From assembly GCA_017514785.1 (NCBI GenBank), contig JAFWIO010000019.1, forward strand, positions 45,103 to 109,102: 64,000 nt of DNA, written 5' to 3'. Source of the DNA: Eubacterium sp. (GTDB lineage Bacteria; Bacillota; Clostridia; Lachnospirales; Lachnospiraceae). The notes beneath the pieces were generated by a model that ran no database searches, was not told where the DNA came from, and saw nothing but the letters and a program-made list of their open reading frames with translations. Positions within the stretch are counted from its first letter, which is position 1, and each line of letters opens with the position of its first letter. Positions 27,161 through 35,714 of this stretch are shown here, in pieces. A program made the position numbers and the translations under genes.

Positions 27161-27171
27161 TCGTATATAAT
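27143..27171 (+). promoter_or_regulatory. Promoter of the SRP RNA
   Basis: TTGCGC (27143-27148), 17-base spacer, consensus TATAAT (27166-27171); the -35 lies inside the last codons of tadA. The predicted start near 27178 coincides with the 5' end of the terminal SRP helix. Confidence 0.8.
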
Positions 27172-27177
27172 GATTTA

Positions 27178-27440
27178 GTCGCGCAGCCGGGGAAGTAGCG
27201 GAGCCCTATACCTGAAGCCCGCTTTAGCAGGGGTGATGATTTGCCTCGGGTTTAGATGGTAAGGCTGCCCTTTATAAGCGATGTTGACGTTTGGGTCTTA
27301 TGCATTAGAACTCTATGAACCGTGTCAGGTCAGGAATGAAGCAGCACTAAGTAGATAATTCTAAGTGACATGAGGGTGCCTAGACCGAGTTGGCTGTAGA
27401 GGTAACGCTTATGATTTACTCACAAAGCAAGTCGCGCGAT
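27178..27440 (+). ncRNA. ffs: Signal recognition particle RNA, large (Alu-containing) type
   Basis: The S-domain signature GTCAGGTCAGGAATGAAGCA at about 27326-27345 is the apical hairpin bound by Ffh (internal loops plus a tetraloop). The ends pair as TCGCGC (27179-27184) with GCGCGA (27434-27439), closing a molecule of about 263 bases, the size of the Firmicutes SRP RNA with an Alu domain. The 5' part (CCGGGGAAGTAGCGGAGCCC, then GGGTGATGATTTGCC) would form the Alu region. A consensus promoter and terminator flank it. This accounts for the 466-base stretch without a protein gene between tadA and dnaX. Confidence 0.95.
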
Positions 27441-27443
27441 ATT

Positions 27444-27476
27444 AAAAAGTAGGATGAAGTAACATCCTACTTTTTT
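27444..27476 (+). terminator. Terminator of the SRP RNA
   Basis: AAAGTAGGATG pairs with CATCCTACTTT around AAGTAA, followed by a T run. Confidence 0.92.
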
Positions 27477-27521
27477 AGTGTAAAAATGCCTGAATTTCGT
27501 TAAAAAAGCCGTTTTTCTATC

Positions 27522-27550
27522 TTGAATGAGACCCCAGAATATTATATAAT
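27522..27550 (+). promoter_or_regulatory. Promoter of dnaX operon
   Basis: TTGAAT (27522-27527), 17-base spacer, TATAAT (27545-27550). The leader of about 70 bases contains a weak stem (GGTGT with ACACC, about 27559-27595) before the ribosome site AAGGAAAGGG. Confidence 0.8.
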
Positions 27551-27626
27551 ATTTCCAAAGGTGTGTGCGCAGGTCAAATTTGCTACAACACCGATAAATT
27601 AAGGGAATTTTAAGGAAAGGGACGTC

Positions 27627-29237
27627 ATGTCTTATCAAGCATTATATAGAAAATTTAGACCTAATACTTTTGACGAAGTAAAGGGACAAGACCATATAGT
27701 TACGACTCTTAAAAATCAGATTAATTCTGATAGAATAGGACACGCTTACCTTTTCTGTGGAACACGTGGAACAGGTAAAACTAGTGTAGCTAAAATTTTG
27801 GCGCGCGCGGTTAACTGTGAAAATCCTCAGGACGGAAGTCCTTGTATGGAGTGCGAGACTTGTAAAACTTCAGAGGGTGGAAGTGCTCCTAACATCATCG
27901 AGATGGATGCCGCATCTAACAACGGTGTTGATGATGTAAGACAAATTATTGAAGAGATTCAGTACTCACCAACAGTGGGTAAATATACAGTATATATTAT
28001 TGACGAGGTACATATGTTGTCTGGTCCAGCCTTCAACGCTTTGTTGAAGACTCTAGAGGAACCACCAGCATATGTTATTTTTATACTTGCAACAACGGAA
28101 CCTCACAAGATTCCTGTTACTATTCTTTCTAGGTGTCAAAGATATGATTTCAAGCGTATCTCTATTGAGACTATCGTAGACAGACTACAGGAGTTGATGG
28201 ACAAAGAAGGAATTAGTGTAGATGATAAAGCCCTTCGCTACATCGCAAAAGTGGCTGATGGTTCTATGCGTGATGCACTAAGTTTGCTTGATCAATGTAT
28301 CGCTTTTTACGCAGACCAAGAACTAACTTACGAAAAAGTGTTAGAAGTTTTGGGCGCTGTGGATGGCGAAGTGTTCAGTCGTTTAACTAGATGCATTATC
28401 CAGGGCGATGTTGCAAGTACTATGAAGATTTTGGATGAGGTTGTAATTCAAGGTCGTGAATTGGGACAGTTTGTAAATGATTTCATTTGGTACTTGAGAA
28501 ACCTCATGCTCGTCAAAGGATCCGAAGATGCTATGGAAGTGATTGATGCTCCAATGGAGAGAATAGAATCGCTAAAGCAGGAAGCAGAGATGGTAGACAA
28601 TGAAACTGTTATGAGATATATCAGAGTTCTATCAGAGACAGCTGCTCAGATTAAGTATTCAGACCAAAAGAGAGTGCTTCTTGAGATTGCTCTTATCAAA
28701 CTAAACACTCCAGCTATGGAGAATGATTACGAATCATTGATTAATAGAATTTCGGTTTTGGAAAACAAAATTGAAAGTGGAAATATAAAAGTAGATGCAG
28801 CTCCAGTTCGAAGAGCAAATGCCGAAGTGGTGACTAATGGTAATCCTTTGCCGGAGGCGGATGATACTGCGGACGCGCTCGAAGAAGAGCCAGAGGAACC
28901 AGTAGAAAAGGCTGTGCCAGAAGATGTTCAATATGTGGCTGATAACTGGAACATGATTCTAAACAAGATGAGTCCTTTGCAGAGAGTTAATTTTAAAAAG
29001 ACATCTCTTGCTGTGAAAGGTGATGATACATTACTCATAGTCTTTGGCGCAGAAGACATTATGTTTAAAAAGTGCAATACTATCGAAATGGTAGATATGA
29101 TAAATTCAATTATTAAAGAGCAAGTGAAAAAGGACGTTCAGGTTGAAATGACACAGATGAAACCGAACGGTAATGATAATTATTTCCAGATGATTACATC
29201 TAAAATTAATCTGGACGTAGAGGAGGAAGATTTCTAA
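27627..29237 (+). CDS. dnaX: DNA polymerase III subunits gamma and tau
   Basis: 536 residues. The clamp-loader ATPase: AAA+ domain with Walker [14 protein letters not shown] at about 44-56, the four-Cys zinc module (C-x8-C-x2-C-x2-C, around [17 protein letters not shown]), Walker [11 protein letters not shown] and SRC motif LSRCQRYDF. Domain III and an acidic linker (about 400-435, rich in E and P) lead to a C-terminal tau region. No obvious slippery A run with a hairpin suggests a programmed frameshift. It overlaps ybaB by one base (TAATG). Confidence 0.95.
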   Translation: MSYQALYRKFRPNTFDEVKGQDHIVTTLKNQINSDRIGHAYLFCGTRGTGKTSVAKILARAVNCENPQDGSPCMECETCKTSEGGSAPNIIEMDAASNNGVDDVRQIIEEIQYSPTVGKYTVYIIDEVHMLSGPAFNALLKTLEEPPAYVIFILATTEPHKIPVTILSRCQRYDFKRISIETIVDRLQELMDKEGISVDDKALRYIAKVADGSMRDALSLLDQCIAFYADQELTYEKVLEVLGAVDGEVFSRLTRCIIQGDVASTMKILDEVVIQGRELGQFVNDFIWYLRNLMLVKGSEDAMEVIDAPMERIESLKQEAEMVDNETVMRYIRVLSETAAQIKYSDQKRVLLEIALIKLNTPAMENDYESLINRISVLENKIESGNIKVDAAPVRRANAEVVTNGNPLPEADDTADALEEEPEEPVEKAVPEDVQYVADNWNMILNKMSPLQRVNFKKTSLAVKGDDTLLIVFGAEDIMFKKCNTIEMVDMINSIIKEQVKKDVQVEMTQMKPNGNDNYFQMITSKINLDVEEEDF

Positions 29238-29575
29238 TGGCTAAAAAAGGTGGATTTCCAGGTGGTATGCCTGCTAATATGGGAAACTTAATGAAGCAAG
29301 CGCAGAAGATGCAGCAGCAAATGGCTGAGGCTCAAGAAGAACTAGAGGCTAGCGAGTTTACAGCATCTGCAGGCGGCGGCGTTGTGGAAGTGACAGTAGG
29401 CGGAAACAAAGAAATTAAAAATATTAAGATAGATCCTGATGTGGTAGATCCAGAAGATGTGGAGACATTGGAGGATTTAGTGACAGCAGCAGTTAATGAG
29501 GCTATCAGAAAAATGGAAGAGCAGACCCAGGAAGAAATGTCAAAGATTACTGGTGGAATGGGTGGCTTATTCTAA
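29237..29575 (+). CDS. YbaB/EbfC nucleoid-associated protein
   Basis: 112 residues. The gene between dnaX and recR in most bacteria. Seen: [26 protein letters not shown] (coiled coil), [33 protein letters not shown]. It binds DNA as a tweezer-like dimer and has been linked to nucleoid structure and repair. The N-terminus is Gly/Met-rich ([13 protein letters not shown]). Start overlaps the dnaX stop by one base, so coupling is expected. Confidence 0.93.
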   Translation: MAKKGGFPGGMPANMGNLMKQAQKMQQQMAEAQEELEASEFTASAGGGVVEVTVGGNKEIKNIKIDPDVVDPEDVETLEDLVTAAVNEAIRKMEEQTQEEMSKITGGMGGLF

Positions 29576-29584
29576 GGAGTAAAA

Positions 29585-30181
29585 GTGGATTACTATAGTG
29601 GTTATATTACAAAGTTAATAGATGAATTATCAAGCCTTCCTGGAGTTGGTTCTAAAACTGCGGGTAGACTTGCTTTTCATATATTGGATATGCCTACGAA
29701 TGAAGTAGAAGGTTTGGCGAATGCCCTAGTTGAGGCAAAGAAAAATGTTAAGTTTTGTAAATGCTGCCAGACTTTGACTGATCAAGAAGTATGTCCTATT
29801 TGTAGTAGTGATGAGCGCGACCAAAAAACTATTATGGTAGTTGAGACTACAAAGGATATGGCTGCTTACGAGAGTGTGGGTGAGTATAAAGGTGTTTACC
29901 ATGTTTTGCATGGTGCTATCAATCCAATGGCTGGCATCACTCAAAATGACATTCGCCTCAAAGAATTATTCGAGCGTTTAAAAGACGATGTGGACGAAGT
30001 TATTATTGCCACAAACTCTAGCGTGGAGGGTGAAGCTACAGCTATGTATATAAGCAAAGTAGTTAAGCCTTTAGGAATAAAGGTTTCAAGAATTGCCAGC
30101 GGAGTTCCAGTAGGTGGAGACTTAGAATGCATTGACAATGTTACATTGCTTCGTGCTTTGCAGGGGCGTGTTACTATATAA
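29585..30181 (+). CDS. recR: Recombination mediator RecR
   Basis: 198 residues. An N-terminal helix-hairpin-helix (LSSLPGVGSKTAGRLAFHIL), a four-cysteine zinc finger (CKCCQTLTDQEVCPIC) and a Toprim domain (MVVETTKDMAAYESVGEYKG). With RecO and RecF it loads RecA at gaps. GTG start with GGAG 8 bases upstream. Confidence 0.95.
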   Translation: MDYYSGYITKLIDELSSLPGVGSKTAGRLAFHILDMPTNEVEGLANALVEAKKNVKFCKCCQTLTDQEVCPICSSDERDQKTIMVVETTKDMAAYESVGEYKGVYHVLHGAINPMAGITQNDIRLKELFERLKDDVDEVIIATNSSVEGEATAMYISKVVKPLGIKVSRIASGVPVGGDLECIDNVTLLRALQGRVTI

Positions 30182-30203
30182 AAACATCAAGAGGAATTGA
30201 AAA

Positions 30204-33143
30204 ATGGGAAAAGTAGAACAAGACGGAAAAATTGAACAATTTAAAGCTGCTATGAGTAGTAGAGACTATGATGAGGCTGTGCAGATTGCAGACACTCTTG
30301 ATATTAAACATATCAGAGATAACAACCTGCTTGGTTTGATTGCAGACGCATACGAATTGTCAAAGGACTATGAATTAGCAAAACAGGTTCTTTTATATGC
30401 TTACGAGAATACTAAAGCAGGAAGACATCTAGCTTACAGACTATGTCTTGTTTCAATAAAAAATGGTGAGTTGGACGAAGCAGAAGAATATTACGAGGAC
30501 TTTGTCGAGATGGCGCCAAAGGATACTGGCAGATATGTGCTTCAGTACAAGATGGCAGAAGCCAAGAACGAGCCAAAGGATAAATTAATTCAAATCCTTG
30601 AAGAGTATGTAAATATTGACATGGAAGAAAAGTGGGCTTACGAGCTTGCTAAGTTATACAAAGAGACTGGCGACACTGCAAAATGTGTTGAGTTGTGTGA
30701 TGAGATGGGACTTTGGTTCTCAGAGGGCAGATATATTAAAAAAGCTATGGAACTAAAGCAATCTATCAAGCCACTTAATATTACACAGCAGCAGTTGCTA
30801 GACAAAGAGGAATTGGAAGAGGAGGAAGTTGTGGAAAAACCAAAAAGTGAACCACATGTTTCAAAGAGCCCTCTAGCTACTATTATGGAAAAACAGCCAG
30901 AGCGCACTCCAGTAAAACCAGGACTTGATAAACCACTAGGAGAATCAAGTTTTGAGAGTGAGCCTCAAAATGAATACAAACCATCGTTTGATATAACAGA
31001 AATAAAAGTGGCGGATGAGCCAACCATTGAACCAGAGAGTATATTGACAGCTCAACCAGTGGAAGAAGGTCCGCAGCAAATGAGCTTCTTTAACGATGAC
31101 TCACCATCAAATAATAAATATGATGAGCCAGAGAATAAACCAAGTTTCGAGAAACCAGATTTCTTGAAGGAAGAAAATATGCCTGATATGTCAGAAGCGC
31201 CAGCAGAGGAACCTTTGCCGGGAGTTGATGATGTAGAGGATATGCTTAAGTCGCTTCAGGAAAGAGGAATCTTGGGAGCTGATACTGTAAACAAAGCAGT
31301 TAATGCTATCAACAGTGACACTCATCAGATAGAAGAAGAACTAAAAGAAGAAGTGGACAGCATTATGAGTGAGCAGGAAGCAGAACCTGAGGTTGAAACT
31401 CCAGCAGAACCTGAGGTTGAGACTCCAGCAGAGCCTGAGGTTGAAGCTCCAGTAGAACCAGAGGTTGAAGCTCCAGCAGAACCAGAAGTTGAAACTCCAG
31501 CAGAACCTGAAGTGAAAGCTGATGATTTTGAGAAGCCTCAGAACAGATACACTAGAGAAGAGCCTGATGAGATTGAACCAATCGTTCCAGATATGGCAAG
31601 CAATTTCTCAGACGACGACGAAGTAGCAGAAAAGATCATCCAAGGCAAAGACTTCACACAGCCAGATATTCCGGAGTTAGATGTGGATGAGGACAGCAAG
31701 TTCCACACTGTTCAAGTGAATAATAAGTGGGAAGCAGACGATGATAGTGCAACTGATAGTAATCTAGTAGAAGATTCAGATAGAGAACCAGTGGAAGCTG
31801 GAGTGATGGACGACTTTGAACCTGAGAAAAAGACAGGTTTGGAAGATGGAGCCACAAAAGAGGTGGGAGATGTTTTGGCGAAGCCTACAGAGGTTATGCC
31901 TGACAGCGACGAACTAGAAAGAGAGAGCAAGAAACCTATCCAGGCAGCAAAAGTTTTGGATGAGGCAGTTAAACCTACTAGTGAGCAACCAAAAGATGTT
32001 CCAGTATTTGATTTATCTGGCGAATATACAACACAAGATAATAATCCAGAGCCAGAAGTTGAAGAAACTCCAGAACCAGTGGTTGAGGAAACTCCAGAAC
32101 CAGCGGTTGAGGAAACTCCAGAGCCGGCGGTTGAAGACAAATTAGAGCCAGAACCAAAAGTTGAGAAAGTTCTAAAAGAAAGCAACGATTCTTCAGCACA
32201 GGTTGAAATGATTTCTGGAGAGGCATTTGATAATAAAACTAAAGAGGAACCAGAACCAGAACCAGAGACTGAGTCAGCAGAAGATTTAGGAGCAACTAAG
32301 ATAATGGATGTTCCTACTAAAAAAGAGTTGAAGCAGAAGATGCGCAAAGAAAAGAAGAAAGAATTGAACACAGAGCGCGTAAACTTCAACGTGCTAGACA
32401 GCGACATGGTGGCATTTGGAAATTATCTAAATGTGGAAGGCCTTGAGGATTCAATTAAAAAAGTTTGTAATGATCTTATCCAGAAATATACTGGACAAGC
32501 AAAAGATACAAAAGCGAATGTTATTGTAATGGGCGACGAGAAGACTGGAAAAACTACAATGGCTTTCGAGATTATCAAGCTAGTTAACAAGAAGAGTGAG
32601 AGAAGAAACAGAAAGATTGCCAAGATTAGTGCAGAGACTCTAAACAGAAAGAGTTTCACTAGCATCCTAGGAAAGATTAAGGGCTGCGATTTGGTAGTTG
32701 AAAATGCTCATGATCTTCACACTACAACAGTTCAAGAGATGGTTAAAGCGCTAGCTCCAAATGATTTAGATTCAATTATCATTTTAGAGGCTGAAACTAA
32801 TGCTATGGAAGAACTTCTTTCATCATCATTTAGTTTGGGACAGACATTTGACCATGTCATCAAAATTAAACAGTACAATATCCGCGAGTGGGTTGCATAC
32901 GGAAGCGAGTATGCAAAGACTCAAGGTTATAAACTAGATGAAGTAGCTGAACTTGCATTATTTAAATCTATAGATGATGCCTTCGGCGCCCACAAAGGAA
33001 TCAGCAAAGTGGACGTAGAAGAAATAATAGATATGGCTATCAATAGAAGCGACAGATTTGGCAAAAAGTTGTTTGGCTCAAAGAAAGACGACGAGGGACT
33101 CAAATTGTTAGACGAGTCTGATTTCAATATAAATCTAAAGTAG
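30204..33143 (+). CDS. Large acidic protein: TPR-like N-terminus, Pro/Glu repeats, degenerate P-loop C-terminus
   Basis: 979 residues, no signal peptide. Residues 1-190 look like TPR helices (DYELAKQVLLYAYENTKAGRHLAY, ELDEAEEYYEDFVEMAP). Residues 200-720 are disordered, very acidic and Pro-rich, with two repeat blocks (PEVETPAE at about 394-437; PEPAVEET at about 614-650). From about 720 a folded domain carries Walker A GDEKTGKTT at 777-785 and an AAA-like continuation; the Walker B position reads CDLVVENAH, lacking the usual Asp. The end (REWVAYGSEYAKTQGYKLDEVAE) resembles the lid of CbxX/SpoVK-type AAA proteins, a tentative likeness. It lies between recR and transketolase with short gaps. 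Function unknown; a scaffold with a nucleotide switch is one idea. Confidence 0.75.
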   Translation: MGKVEQDGKIEQFKAAMSSRDYDEAVQIADTLDIKHIRDNNLLGLIADAYELSKDYELAKQVLLYAYENTKAGRHLAYRLCLVSIKNGELDEAEEYYEDFVEMAPKDTGRYVLQYKMAEAKNEPKDKLIQILEEYVNIDMEEKWAYELAKLYKETGDTAKCVELCDEMGLWFSEGRYIKKAMELKQSIKPLNITQQQLLDKEELEEEEVVEKPKSEPHVSKSPLATIMEKQPERTPVKPGLDKPLGESSFESEPQNEYKPSFDITEIKVADEPTIEPESILTAQPVEEGPQQMSFFNDDSPSNNKYDEPENKPSFEKPDFLKEENMPDMSEAPAEEPLPGVDDVEDMLKSLQERGILGADTVNKAVNAINSDTHQIEEELKEEVDSIMSEQEAEPEVETPAEPEVETPAEPEVEAPVEPEVEAPAEPEVETPAEPEVKADDFEKPQNRYTREEPDEIEPIVPDMASNFSDDDEVAEKIIQGKDFTQPDIPELDVDEDSKFHTVQVNNKWEADDDSATDSNLVEDSDREPVEAGVMDDFEPEKKTGLEDGATKEVGDVLAKPTEVMPDSDELERESKKPIQAAKVLDEAVKPTSEQPKDVPVFDLSGEYTTQDNNPEPEVEETPEPVVEETPEPAVEETPEPAVEDKLEPEPKVEKVLKESNDSSAQVEMISGEAFDNKTKEEPEPEPETESAEDLGATKIMDVPTKKELKQKMRKEKKKELNTERVNFNVLDSDMVAFGNYLNVEGLEDSIKKVCNDLIQKYTGQAKDTKANVIVMGDEKTGKTTMAFEIIKLVNKKSERRNRKIAKISAETLNRKSFTSILGKIKGCDLVVENAHDLHTTTVQEMVKALAPNDLDSIIILEAETNAMEELLSSSFSLGQTFDHVIKIKQYNIREWVAYGSEYAKTQGYKLDEVAELALFKSIDDAFGAHKGISKVDVEEIIDMAINRSDRFGKKLFGSKKDDEGLKLLDESDFNINLK
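31384..31512 (+). repeat. 24-base tandem repeat, first block (PEVETPAE units)
   Basis: About five in-frame copies of a 24-base unit such as CCTGAGGTTGAAACTCCAGC plus AGAA, encoding eight residues each. Copies differ mostly at third codon positions. Confidence 0.85.
32044..32150 (+). repeat. 24-base tandem repeat, second block (PEPAVEET units)
   Basis: Three to four in-frame copies of an eight-codon unit (CCAGAACCAGCGGTTGAGGA plus AACT), related to but distinct from the block at 31384. Confidence 0.8.
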
Positions 33144-33155
33144 AGAGGAAAAGCG

Positions 33156-33977
33156 ATGGAAAGATTAGAACTTCAAAACATTGCGAATGAAGTGAGAAAG
33201 AACATCATTGTTCAGACGCACGCGGCCAAGTCAGGTCACCCGGGTGGTTCACTTTCTTGTGCAGATATGCTTACATATTTGTACTTCGAAGAAATGAATG
33301 TAGACCCAGCAAATCCTGATAAACCAGACCGCGACAGATTTGTGTTATCTAAGGGACACTCAGCCCCAGCGCTATATGGCGTTTTGGCGGAGCGTGGTTT
33401 TATTCCAAAGGAAGATTTGGATTCTCTTAGAAAGCCGGATTCATATTTGCAGGGTCACCCTGATATGAAACATACTCCAGGTGTTGATATGTCAGCTGGA
33501 TCTTTAGGACAAGGTGTATCAACAGCAGTAGGAATGGCACTTGCGGCTAAAATGGATGGAAAGTCTTACAGAACTTACGCATTGTTAGGCGATGGAGAGA
33601 TAGAAGAAGGACAGGTTTGGGAAGCAGCAATGTTTGCCGGACACAGAAAGTTAGATAACTTAGTGTTCATAATCGACAACAACAACCTTCAGATTGATGG
33701 AACATTGGAAGAGGTATGTTCACCATATCCTATCGAGCAAAAATTTGAAGCATTCAACTTCAATGTAATTGATATTAATGGTCACGACTTTACTGAGATA
33801 AAAGCAGCATTGGATGAGGCCAAAGATGTCAAAGGAAAACCAACTGCTATCATTATGAGAACGATAAAAGGAAAAGGTGTTTCATATATGGAAAACCAGG
33901 CTGGTTGGCATGGTAAGGCACCAAACGATGAGTTGTGCGAACAAGCCCTTAATGAACTAGAGGGAGGTGAAGCATAA
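33156..33977 (+). CDS. Transketolase, N-terminal (thiamine diphosphate-binding) subunit
   Basis: 273 residues, equal to the first third of a full transketolase. Seen: AKSGHPGGSLSCADMLTYLYF, the RDRFVLSKGHSAPALYG block, and the thiamine diphosphate motif GDGEIEEGQVWEAAMFAGHRKLDNLVFIIDNNNLQ. It transfers two-carbon units between ketoses and aldoses in the pentose phosphate pathway. The two-gene form is common in Clostridia. It overlaps its partner by one base (TAATG), so equal translation is expected. Confidence 0.95.
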   Translation: MERLELQNIANEVRKNIIVQTHAAKSGHPGGSLSCADMLTYLYFEEMNVDPANPDKPDRDRFVLSKGHSAPALYGVLAERGFIPKEDLDSLRKPDSYLQGHPDMKHTPGVDMSAGSLGQGVSTAVGMALAAKMDGKSYRTYALLGDGEIEEGQVWEAAMFAGHRKLDNLVFIIDNNNLQIDGTLEEVCSPYPIEQKFEAFNFNVIDINGHDFTEIKAALDEAKDVKGKPTAIIMRTIKGKGVSYMENQAGWHGKAPNDELCEQALNELEGGEA

Positions 33978-34909
33978 TGGCAGATAGAATTGCAACAAGA
34001 GAAGCTTATGGTGACGCTTTAATCGAATTAGCAAAAGAACATGATGATGTTTTAGTGCTAGATGCAGATTTGGCGGGAGCGACAAAGACAGATAAATTCC
34101 AAAAGGAATTTCCAGAGAGACATATAGACTGTGGTATCGCAGAGCAGAACATGATGGGTATAGCAGCAGGTTTATCAACTTGTGGAAAAGTACCATTTGC
34201 TAGTTCATTTGCTATGTTTGCAGCAGGACGTGCTTTCGAGCAAATAAGAAATACTATCGGTTACCCACATCTTAATGTTAAGATTGGTGCTACACACGCA
34301 GGAATCTCAGTGGGTGAGGACGGCGCTACGCACCAGTGTAACGAGGATATTGCTCTAATGAGAACAATCCCTGGTATGACTATTATCAATCCTGCAGATG
34401 CAGTAGAGGCAAAGCAAGCAGTTAAGGCTGCATACGAAATAGATGGACCAGTTTATATGAGATTTGGAAGACTAGCTGCTCCAGTTATAAACGATGAGTC
34501 TTATAAGTTTGAATTAGGAAAAGGTGTGAAGATGAGAGAGGGTAATGATGTAACTATCATTGCCACAGGCCTTATGGTTTCATCTGCACTAGAGGCAGCA
34601 GATATGCTACTTAAGGATGGCATCAGCGCCGAAGTGATTAACATTCACACTATTAAGCCAATAGATAAAGACATTATTATCGAGAGTGCAAAGAAGACTG
34701 GCAGAGTAGTGACAGTGGAAGAACACTCAGTGATTGGTGGATTAGGCGATGCAGTTTCAGACGTGCTAGTTTCATATCACCCAACAGTTCAGACAAAGAT
34801 TGGTATTAACGATGAATATGGTCACTCAGGACCAGCACTTGAACTTTTAAGTGAATACAGATTAGACGGTGAAGGAGTTTGTGCAACTATTAAAGAAATA
34901 TTTGCATAA
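33977..34909 (+). CDS. Transketolase, C-terminal subunit
   Basis: 310 residues, covering the pyrimidine-binding and C-terminal domains. Seen: DCGIAEQNMMGIAAGLSTCGKVPFASSFAMF (the catalytic Glu is in IAEQNM), HAGISVGEDGATHQ and the C-terminal VTVEEHSVIGGLGDAVSDVL. Forms the active enzyme with the product of 33156-33977. A bidirectional terminator follows. Confidence 0.95.
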   Translation: MADRIATREAYGDALIELAKEHDDVLVLDADLAGATKTDKFQKEFPERHIDCGIAEQNMMGIAAGLSTCGKVPFASSFAMFAAGRAFEQIRNTIGYPHLNVKIGATHAGISVGEDGATHQCNEDIALMRTIPGMTIINPADAVEAKQAVKAAYEIDGPVYMRFGRLAAPVINDESYKFELGKGVKMREGNDVTIIATGLMVSSALEAADMLLKDGISAEVINIHTIKPIDKDIIIESAKKTGRVVTVEEHSVIGGLGDAVSDVLVSYHPTVQTKIGINDEYGHSGPALELLSEYRLDGEGVCATIKEIFA

Positions 34910-34921
34910 ATCATTCCAATA

Positions 34922-34957
34922 AAAAAGAAGCGGTGGTTTTCCCACCGCTTCTTTTTA
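34922..34957. terminator. Bidirectional terminator between transketolase and the sigma-like gene
   Basis: AAAGAAGCGGTGG pairs with CCACCGCTTCTTT around TTTTC, with A and T runs on both sides, serving convergent genes. Confidence 0.92.
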
Positions 34958-34960
34958 TGC

Positions 34961-35590
34961 TTAACTGTTGATTCTCCAGTCTAATGGATCGTCATCTGAA
35001 ATCTCTTCTTCCATATCATCGATAGATGAATCTATATCATCTGCTAGATGACTATCTTCATTCACTGATAATACGTCCAAAGATATCTTTAATAGATTAT
35101 CAACCTCCTCTTCAGGAATATCCATCTCCTTGGCTAATTCGCTTGCTTCCGGCACTCTGCCAAGTTTTTCAGTCAACCTTTTTGTTGTGTCATCCAAAAG
35201 ATTAAGCTTATCAGCCAAACGCTGGCTAATTTTATCCGATTCAGCTTGCTCTTTGACGGCACTTTCGAATGCTTCTGTCACAGCTTCATCTACCATTTCA
35301 TTAAATGATTCAATGTCCGCATCTCCATCATAATCAGAAATCACTTCTGTGAGTGCTACGTTACCCTCTTGAATCAAATCTCCAAAGCTCACGCCTTTGT
35401 CACGATAGTCCTGAGCCATTTCAGCAACATGTAACAGCATCGAATTAGTTAGGTCCTCTATCACTGAAGAATCTCCGTCAGCTAATCTCGTTATTAAATC
35501 TTCTTTTTCTTCATCGGAAAGTTGTGGAAGGTTTTCCACGTCTTTCATATACATTTCTATAACTGCTAATTCTTTATTAGTCTCTGTCAT
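34961..35590 (-). CDS. Truncated sigma-70-like protein lacking DNA-recognition regions
   Basis: 209 residues. Residues 11-85 follow primary sigma regions 1.2 to 2.2: YMKDVENLPQLSDEEKEDLITRL, then DLIQEGNVAL at 71-80, the core-RNAP-binding signature. Where sigma has the basic, aromatic regions 2.3/2.4 (with YKFSTYATWWIRQAI), this protein has acidic DGDADIESFNEMVDEAVTE. Region 3 follows recognisably (LTEKLGRVPEASELAKEMDIPEEEVDNLLKIS), then an acidic tail; region 4 is absent. So it probably binds core RNAP but cannot melt or read a promoter. Start supported by GAGGAA on the minus strand and a promoter at 35637-35665. Alternatives: an anti-sigma-like decoy or an RNAP assembly factor. Confidence 0.82.
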   Translation of the reverse strand: MTETNKELAVIEMYMKDVENLPQLSDEEKEDLITRLADGDSSVIEDLTNSMLLHVAEMAQDYRDKGVSFGDLIQEGNVALTEVISDYDGDADIESFNEMVDEAVTEAFESAVKEQAESDKISQRLADKLNLLDDTTKRLTEKLGRVPEASELAKEMDIPEEEVDNLLKISLDVLSVNEDSHLADDIDSSIDDMEEEISDDDPLDWRINS

Positions 35591-35636
35591 AACATGTTCC
35601 TCATTGTTACTTTATCCGAATCTATCTGATAATATT

Positions 35637-35681
35637 ATGATAAATAAAAGCCTTGAAAAAATCAAGATATATGGGTAACAT
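35637..35681. promoter_or_regulatory. Interlocked divergent promoters sharing a palindromic -35 region
   Basis: Plus strand: TTGAAA (35653-35658), 17 bases, TAACAT (35676-35681), for the 35715 gene. Minus strand: TTGATT (35665-35660), 17 bases, TATCAT (35642-35637), for the sigma-like gene. The two -35 boxes sit in the near-palindrome CTTGAAAAAATCAAG, so both promoters cannot be fully occupied at once. Confidence 0.65.
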
Positions 35682-35714
35682 TTTAAGCAGAGAAAAATAT
35701 AAAAAGGTCAAATT

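Noticed and set aside
28740-28930. Programmed frameshift in dnaX making gamma
   Set aside because: No slippery A run plus hairpin of the E. coli type was found; the linker is simply acidic.
31384-31512. CRISPR-like repeat array
   Set aside because: The units are contiguous, in frame and without unique spacers; they code for PEVETPAE repeats.
31712-32407. Long open frame on the minus strand (231 codons) rich in Ser and Gly
   Set aside because: It mirrors the repetitive Glu/Pro codons of the 979-residue protein; Ser-rich shadow frames are expected opposite GAA/CCA repeats, and there is no ribosome site.
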